Source of the DNA: Prinia subflava
Lineage: Eukaryota > Chordata > Aves > Passeriformes > Cisticolidae
DNA: 64,000 nt
Direction: 5' to 3'
Assembly (NCBI RefSeq): GCF_021018805.1
Contig: NC_086247.1
Location: 3,301,501-3,365,500 of the forward strand
The position numbers were made by a program, and so were the translations under genes. Position 1 is the first letter of the stretch, and each line of letters starts with the position of its first letter. Below the pieces are notes generated by a model. The model was not told the DNA's origin. It worked only from the letters and a program-made list of their open reading frames with translations, and ran no database searches. Positions 57,251-64,000 of the stretch are shown here, piece after piece.

Positions 57251-58992
57251 GAACTTTACCCTTTTGGGGCAACAAGATCCTAAATGGCACAGAGACATGA
57301 GCCAGGGCTGGCTGAGAAATCCCTAACAGGCAGTGGAAGGGCTGCTGCTGCTTCTATATTGATTTCTCAAAAAGAGAAATTCAGAGTTTGGGCTTGCTTA
57401 GTTTAAGTAATATTGGACATAACTAAAGGTGAGGGAATATCCATGAATGTGATTTCTGTCAAGGTCTCCATATTTTTTTAAAATATATATGATTTTTATA
57501 TCCATATCACACTGTTTGATGGCAGTGGGATTACTTTTTATAACTTTATCTGATGCTTTTCTGTAAGTTACTATTCATTTAAAAATATAATATTTCCTTA
57601 GTAAATTTCACTAAAGCTTTGACTGGCAGTGAGAACAGTTTCCAGCATTAAAACCACTTAGCTCCATTAATGAGGAGAAAAAATAACTCTCCATGTAATA
57701 TTAAAACCCCAAATTCCTCTTTTTACAAAACTGAAATAAATGCAAAAAATCTTTCAAGAAATGGCAGCCGTTTGCAAAAATTTGGTCTCAAAACCATTTG
57801 TGCTGAGATTGAAGAGTATTACAGAACACTCAGGCTGTATAAAGATGAATTTTATCACACAGGAGTTCAATCTAGCTTCAAATTTACAGTATTCACAGAA
57901 AAAGAACTAAGATATTTTATTCTGTGTGTGAAAAAGGCAAATGAGAGCCCATCTCTGCTTCTGGCATTAAACATCACCACAAATGTGATGATAAATAATG
58001 AACAAGACAAATATCCAAGGTGACTGACTGCAAATCTAGGTAAATGAAGGCAGAATAAAATTGAGAGTTGAATTATTTCCCTAAACAACAACCAAAAAAA
58101 AAAAAAAAAAAAAAACAAACCTGATAATGCAACAAAATTCTCTGGCTGTCAATCCCTGTGAAGTCTATTGTAGGATCATGAGAGTATAAAGCATATAGGA
58201 AGCATAAAAGTCAATGAGAGAAAGAGAGAGCAGGTATGCATGTATAAAAGTGACATGTGACAATATTTATTGTGCTTGCTAAATCACTTTTATAATTGAT
58301 ATAGGTTTTTATTAAATTTTAAAGCTGTGTATTTATGCCAAAACAAATTGTCTAGGTGTTAAAATTTGTGTTTCATCCTCATTGTTTTAAAATGGGAGTG
58401 GGAAGAGCCAATTCAATAAAGTGATGTTTCTACTGCTATCCCTCCCAGGCTTCATTTGCCCAGGATGGAAGGGAATGGGACACCTTGCAATAAAAACAAA
58501 TGTTCTCAAGGTGCTTTTTATCTTCCCTGTTTTATTCCTAATGTTGCCTGATTGCTGCAGAAAAGACACATTTAGTCAAAGGTCACTGAGAAAGCACAAA
58601 AGAATAAAACCTCCACATTTGCGAAAATCCCCACTGTGTAAAAGCCTGCTCTGAGACTTACCCATCAGTGAAATTTCATTTTCTGGAGGGATTTGAAGTG
58701 ATGCTAAGCCTTCAGCTGGCTTTTGGCCTTGTGGTGAGCTTTACCCTCTTGGGGAAATGGCTCTGACGTCAATTGAATCAGATGACAGGTTTTAGTCCTT
58801 TTTTTTTCCCTTTTTACTATTACTTTTTGGACATTGTATTAAAAAGTAGAAATCTTCAAGAACTCAAAGTCTAACATAGTAGTATCCAAAAAACCTTTCC
58901 TTAATCACAATAGAACTTTGATTCTATATATCTATAAGTGAAAAATAGTAATTGTCTTTCCTTGCATCACAGCTATGTGGAATCTTCCCACA
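57251..58992. other. unique AT-rich DNA
   Basis: It contains a 22-bp poly(A) at 58094-58115. The 117-codon plus-strand frame at 57670-58023 is A/T-driven (N, K, F, Y rich) with no recognised domain or nearby promoter, so I do not call it. Confidence 0.5.
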
Positions 58993-59222
58993 CAATCATG
59001 GAATAATTAGGGTTGGAATGGAGCTTAAAGTATCTCATTCCAACCCTCTGCAAGCACCTTCCACCACCTCAGGTTGTTCCAAGTCCTGTCCAACCTGGCC
59101 TTGGACACTTCCAGAGATGGGACATCCACAGCTGCTCTGGGCAGTCTGTGCCAGAGCCTCACCACCATCACATCTTGTGAAACACAGATTTTTCTTGAGC
59201 CCACTTTTACTTCTCCTTCCAT
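58993..59222 (-). mobile_element. CR1: CR1 LINE 3' fragment
   Basis: ATGGAATAATTAGGGTTGGA, CTTAAAGTATCTCATTCC, GTCCAACCTGGCCTTGGACA and GACATCCACAGCTGCTCTGG are the complement of a CR1 3' end. The last 50 bp are diverged. Confidence 0.92.
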
Positions 59223-61549
59223 CCACTAACACATAACAGCTTGTTGGCTTTGCCAAGCCAACAGTTCATGGGTCTAAGCAGGGAACTGGGTCAAGAGATC
59301 ATATATGACAGTGAAAAAATGAATTCTCACAAATCTCTATTGCTCCTATAATGCTCCTCTATGCTATTGAGTGCAGTATCCCCAATAACAAATTGAACAT
59401 TCTGAGTCAGTGTTGCTTTTTTAACATCCAGAAACATGCCCCCTTCTTTTTCAGAAGATAAAGAGAGTCCTTCCAACATGCAATTTTAATGAACATCAAT
59501 AGAATTATCAACATTCCCCTGCCAGTTGTTGGCATTGCTTTTTGCACGCAAAATAGTTTGAGATAGATTCATTGAGATGGATTTATTTTCTCTTTCAATT
59601 TGCAATTAAGAATGAGGGTCTTGTCACTCAGTTTCCAGTGGAGCATAAGAATGACATGGCAAATAGAATGTTGTGAGTTTTGGGTGGACTTACACAATCT
59701 AATTAGAGTTTCCATGTGGAATAACTTGTCATTAAACACTGTCGATCTTTTAAAGTATATCCTCAATTTATCCTGTCTGACAGAGGCAGGGTCAGCTCCT
59801 GGTCTGTGATTAGGGCAGTAGACAGACATTATAATCCACTGGAATATTTGTTTTCACTGACTCCTGAGGATCCTTGGATGTCCATGTTCCTTAGAGAGAT
59901 ACTCAGGTTAGACTGGATGAAAAAAGGAAATCAGTCTAATCTCATCCTCAATAGGGTTTTTGTGCAAATCTTATTGCAACAGAGTTTTGTATAATATCAG
60001 AAAGAGATCCAAAGTAGACACAATTCTATTGAAACTATGAAATGTCTAGAAGTTGATGAGAAAATATATATATATTAAAGACATTTAGATATAAATTTTA
60101 TAGTCTAATAGATTTTAAAGCACATTAATAGCCGATGAGAAAAATGTGCTATTAGCTCTTTATCCTCACAGTGGAGATGAGGAGAATAAAGCACATATTT
60201 GGGGCAATCTTTATTGACTTGCATTTTCTCAGGTGAAACACCTTAATCTATTACCTTTGATACAAAAATTTTGTCTTGTTTTTTCAGAAGTATTTCATCC
60301 CTGAAGGTTTTGGCTTTTTGCTCTATTGGAGTCAAAGGGAGAGATTCTTCAAAGTTTTTGTTAAATGAAAGATCCAGAGAGGGAATGAAAAACTTTATAG
60401 GAAAAATTCTCCTGAGAAAATTGAAATACATTTCTACCATGGATTTTTTTTCTTTCTTTCTTTCTTTTTTTTTTTTTTTTTTTTTTTTTTACTCTGTGTA
60501 GACTCCAGGACTCTACTCATGTACTGTAATAATTTTCTTTACAGGTTATCCTTTCAGCCAAAATTCCCAGAAAAAAAAATGTTTCTCATTGGATTTGGTC
60601 TCAGATTTACCTTTGCCTTCTAGTTCATTTCACACATATATGCAGTGTTCCTATGAGATTATTATGGAGTGTCCTTAAAGTCTGGTGCTGTGACATCAGG
60701 GACTTTGTCATTTGTGTGTGACAACTACATTAGAAAATGCTCTGCAAACACTCACTGGTGCTATCACAAAACAATTTCCCCTTTGATTTGCTCATTTCCT
60801 TTAACCCTCTCTTCATCCCATGGGGTGATCACTCAGGTATAAGAAAGAGTCCTCAGAATCCTTTTTTCCCTATATTTCATCCATAAATTAGTGATTTTCC
60901 TCTGTGAAAATGTCACCCAGCAGTAATCTCTCTAACATAATGCAATCCAACTAAAAACTGAGAAATTGACTGTCAGTGAGTAAAACAATTACAGCCTTTT
61001 AAAAATGAGATTTTTGTTTTGGAAAATATGCATAGAATGAGTACATATTTTCAAATGTAGTTGACCCATAATCTCTCCTTTTTTTTTTTTCTTATCATTA
61101 TTTTCAGAGTCTGTGCTTTCATTTGGAACGCTCAATATGATAAGAGTCACCAGGACAAACACTTCTTGGGAAAATCAGCCTTGTGGAAATTTGGATGAGA
61201 GCAGGACTGGGTGTATTGTATGTACTGAATGACCTAAGTGAAATTTTACGTGTTTCAGTAAAGTTTATGGATGATCTGGGTGAAAGGTGATCTGGGATTA
61301 TAATTTTTCATTTTGTTTCTAGTGCATAAGTGTTATCTGACCACTATACCTATACCTATACTTATACTCAGTAAAAATACCTTCCCAATACTTTGCAGCA
61401 GCTGAATGCCTCAGAAAAAGTTGGTTTCTCAATCCCAAGACCATCCATGAGGGATGGTATCTCCCTGAGCTTCAGACCCCAAAGGAAAAGACTTTTGGAT
61501 AAAGAGACTTTTTACCAAGGCCTGTAAAGACAAGGGTAAGGGTCAAAAA
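59223..61549. other. unique DNA
   Basis: A T-rich tract with (TTTC)4 lies at 60444-60490 and a poly(T) near 61079-61090. No gene or other repeat was recognised. Confidence 0.5.
60444..60490. repeat. T-rich tract with TTTC units
   Basis: Poly(T) is interrupted by about four TTTC units, then an uninterrupted T run of about 26 bases. Confidence 0.9.
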
Positions 61550-61782
61550 TTTTAAGCTGACAGGTTTAGATGAGATATTAGGAAGAAATTCTGCCCCATG
61601 AGGATGGTGAGGCAGTGGAAGAGGTTGCCCAGAGAATTTATGGAGCTCTGGAAGAGTGCAAGGCCAGAGTGGATGGGGCTTGGAGCAACTTGTTCCAGTG
61701 GAAGCCGTCCCTGCCCATGGCAGGGGGTTTCAAAGATGACCTTTAGAAGTGGCTTCCAACCCAAACCATCCCACGATTGTGG
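61550..61782 (+). mobile_element. CR1: CR1 LINE 3' fragment
   Basis: GAGATATTAGGAAGAAATTC, GGATGGTGAGGCAGTGGAAG, GTGGATGGGGCTTGGAGCAA, CCCTGCCCATGGCAGGGGGT and CTTCCAACCCAAACCATCCC match sense CR1. Confidence 0.94.
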
Positions 61783-62080
61783 GAAAGGGCCCTTGGTTAA
61801 ACCACACGGCTGATTTGCCTCAGAGCTGTGTTCCTCAGCAGCACAGATGAAAAACAAAACTGAGAAGTTTCCATGGAAACCCTGTCTTGAATTCAGCTAA
61901 GTTCATCAAGCCTAACAAGATTTAGAGGAAACACTTCAGGGCTGATGAATTGCTATTTTCCCTGAATGTCTTAGTAGAAGCCCTAGAAATGTACATAGAG
62001 GCCTTTAAGGTACATGTAGGCCTCTTTTAGGAGTTCAGCCACGGCTTTTGCAAAACAGAAAGATGCAGTGAATCACTCAC

Positions 62081-62277
62081 ATAAATATTCAACTTTAGCT
62101 TCACTTGCACCTGTCAAAGCTTCTGCTGCCTTTGCGGCTGAGTGAAGATCTGGCCTGTTATTTGGCCTCGATGGTAATGCCAAGTATTTCTTTTTATTTA
62201 GCTTTTCCAGCAATCCCTTTACACTGAAATCTGCTTGTCTATTCTTGGATATCACCACCACCACCTTGCTGTGATCG
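62081..62277 (-). other. candidate internal coding exon (minus strand)
   Basis: On the minus strand an acceptor ACTTTCATCTTCAG (AG at 62279-62278) and a strong donor TTTAT|GTGAGTG (GT at 62080-62079) enclose 197 bp with one frame open throughout: 1 nt, 65 codons, 1 nt. The frame is closed by a TAA just upstream of the acceptor and a TGA in the donor, as for a real internal exon. The predicted residues (starting DHSKVVVVIS, with GLLEKLNKKKYLALP and a late HSAAKAAEALTG) have a balanced, protein-like composition. Several CpGs (in GCGG, TCGAT, GATCG) persist in an otherwise CpG-poor region. I recognise no family. A chance open frame remains possible. Confidence 0.33.
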
Positions 62278-62790
62278 CTGAAGATGAAAGTTTATCCTGC
62301 AGGTTTATTATGCTTTGAGAAAACAAATTACTTCCTGACACTCACACGTCTCTCATTTTCAAAACCCTTAAATGGTTCTCTCATTGACTTCCCAATGTTC
62401 ATCTTCTCAGCATCTACACAAAGCTGACAGCCATCAGAAATTCAAAGAGATGCTACTTCTCCTGAAGACTGGGAGCTGGAAACTGATATTGTATCTAACT
62501 GTGAGAGAGAATGAATGAGGGGAAATAGTTTTCCTGAAAAATCTTCATCAGCTGCAAACACACACACCTGGAAAGGTCTGTCAAATGCAGCTTCTTCACC
62601 TCCCAGCTCATGCAAAGCATGACATCCAGATAATAAACAGAGAGAGATGATGGGAGGAAAAAACACAAGAGAACATGAAATACTGAGATAGAATCTCAGA
62701 TTAAAAATAAACTGTCAAATAATTAAATAATTTCAAGATTTCTTTTTCCAAAGTGATAATTGCTTGAAATGCTGAATCTATTCCAACATC
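62278..62790. other. unique DNA
   Basis: No gene or repeat was recognised. Confidence 0.45.
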
Positions 62791-62845
62791 TCTAGATGAT
62801 TTTTAGGGTCCCTTCCAACCCTAACTATTCCATGATTTTGTGATC
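62791..62845 (+). mobile_element. CR1: CR1 LINE 3' tail fragment
   Basis: TCTAGATGATTTTTAGGGTC, CCTTCCAACCCTAACTATTC and CATGATTTTGTGAT: the last 55 bp of a sense CR1. Confidence 0.85.
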
Positions 62846-63627
62846 TCTGTGTTTATTTTTAATTCCTCCTGTTTGCAGCACTCCAAGTGTACACAGGTTA
62901 TTTGCAGCTTCTCAGAGTGGAAGGGAGAGCTCAGTGTTTTTCACAGGAATAGTCAAACCAAGGGGACACCTCATCCTGGGAGACTTTTATATATTAAGCT
63001 GGCAGTGGCATTCAAAATAGCCTTCCTATCCTCATTTGTCCTGCAGCCCGCTTAAATGCATGACAACAGACATGGGAATATTACTCATTGGTAACTAGGA
63101 ATTTTTGTGTATGGTCCTTTTAGAAATACCACCTTTAAAAATCCACTCCTATCTGCTTTGCTACTGAATTCTTCTTGATATTAATACAGTGCATAAACAA
63201 CTCAGTTTTGTAGCACACCTACTTGACTTTCTCAGGGCAATGTACCCTCTTTTCAGGTATTTCTGAACAGTGGCTCTTTATTTGCAAACACGTGTACCAA
63301 CAGGGTACAGATCCTTTCTATCCTTTTTCTGTGTCCTTTCTGTGAGAAATGAATGAATTAAAAGTTCTTGTTTTTCCTTTACAATGGGGGACAGCTGGCT
63401 CTTGCTAAACAAGCACTCAGATGCCTTGGAGAACAACTGCAGGAAATGCTGTGCAGTAATGAAAAATACACACCAACATGCAAGGCACCCTTTCAGCCCC
63501 CCTTTCCCCCTGTTAACCAATTCAGAACATACTAAAACATTAAGGAAGAACATTAAGTTTTGGAGTAGATGGGAAGTTTTATGCCTTGTCATTATCTTCA
63601 GCATCCAAAACTGGCAAGCAAGTATGG
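62846..63627. other. unique DNA
   Basis: No gene or repeat was recognised. The 130-codon minus frame at 63278-63670 begins in an A/C-rich low-complexity tract and resembles no family. Confidence 0.45.
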
Positions 63628-63740
63628 AATAATAAAAAACAAGCAACAAAAAAAACCCCAAACCCCCCACACCACCAAGAACAACAACAACACCCCATGA
63701 AAACCAAATGAAATAAAAGAAGAAAAGAAAATTAAAAAAC
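63628..63740. repeat. A/C-rich low-complexity tract
   Basis: AATAAAAAACAAGC, CAACAAAAAAAACCCC, (AAC)4 and A-rich sequence follow one another with no tandem period. Confidence 0.8.
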
Positions 63741-63864
63741 TCCAGTGGTCTGGTCAGGATTCTTTATGTGTAATGCTCAAGGGATATATGCAAATAAAGG
63801 TTTTGTCTTTTTCATGTGGTTTGCAGTTGAGATTGGGTGTTGAGAAGGGCATTATACTTTACCT

Positions 63865-64000
63865 GGCAAGCCAGTATTTATGCTAAATATAGAAAAAAGC
63901 AGCCAAAAAATAAATATAATTATTCTTTCTTTGGCAATGCAGTATGTGTGCTAAATATAGAAGAAAACACACAACAAATAAGTAACGTGATAACATATAT
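63865..64000. repeat. 68-bp tandem duplication, second copy reaching the window end
   Basis: GGCAAGCCAGTATTTATGCT...AAATATAGAAAAAAG at 63865 is repeated, diverged, as GGCAATGCAGTATGTGTGCT...AAATATAGAAGAAAA at 63933. The offset is 68 bp. A third copy beyond the window cannot be excluded. Confidence 0.75.

Noticed and set aside
57670..58023. 117-codon plus-strand open frame
   Set aside because: A/T-driven composition, no family resemblance, no nearby regulatory signals.
1..64000. CRISPR arrays, bacterial operons, riboswitches, rRNA genes, intact retroviral gag/pol/env
   Set aside because: None found. The repeat content is that of a bird nuclear genome and only solo LTRs remain of the retroviruses.

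Overview
This window looks like avian nuclear DNA from a gene-poor, AT-rich region, either intergenic or inside a very large intron. The evidence is at least 27 fragments of CR1, the non-LTR retrotransposon that dominates bird genomes. Most are truncated at the 5' end and carry the typical tail (TCCAACCCAAACCATTCTGTGATTC-like, read on either strand). There are also seven avian-type solo LTRs of endogenous retroviruses, few other dispersed repeats, and several simple-sequence tracts. The mix of many CR1 tails with fairly fresh ERV LTRs (five of the seven keep target-site duplications) fits a neoavian, possibly passerine, bird. Species and chromosome cannot be read from the sequence.

Layout: 0-3.6 kb has CR1 tails and one CR1 split by two solo LTRs in opposite orientation. 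3.6-9.5 kb is mostly unique AT-rich DNA with one older CR1 reverse-transcriptase fragment. 9.5-10.8 kb is a CR1 split by an ERVL-like solo LTR with an exact 5-bp duplication. 11.6-15.4 kb carries several CR1 copies. 17.3-17.7 kb is a 340-bp (TTTCC)n tract. 18.5-19.35 kb has a CR1 and an ERVK-like solo LTR with an exact 6-bp duplication. 19.4-24.8 kb is unique. 24.9-25.5 kb is an old ERV LTR. 26.3-27.9 kb has CR1 copies. 28-41 kb is largely unique, with poly(T) and (ATT)n tracts and a cluster of exon-like signals at 31.9-33.2 kb. 41-49.3 kb has CR1 copies. 49.5-49.9 kb is another ERVK-like solo LTR with an exact 6-bp duplication. 51.7-52.4 kb is an old LTR followed by a CR1. 56.0-57.3 kb is a CR1 and a second copy of the ERVL-like LTR found near 10 kb. 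59-63 kb has CR1 tails and one exon-like open frame. A 68-bp tandem duplication closes the window.

No complete protein-coding gene is recognised, and no gag, pol or env remains between LTRs. Nearly all long open frames fall in repeats (CR1 ORF2 remnants, LTRs, TTTCC/ATT/poly-T tracts) or show no recognisable family. Three places have splice-site pairs or polyadenylation signals that fit real exons: a possible two-exon minus-strand transcript (33218 to 31950), a plus-strand open exon (32603-32778) inside its intron, and a minus-strand open exon (62277-62081). These are inferences from signal quality only. Four stretches rich in homeodomain/TCF-like motifs are flagged as possible conserved non-coding elements. 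I found no convincing novel biological system. The best leads are the exon-like signals and the nested LTR insertions.
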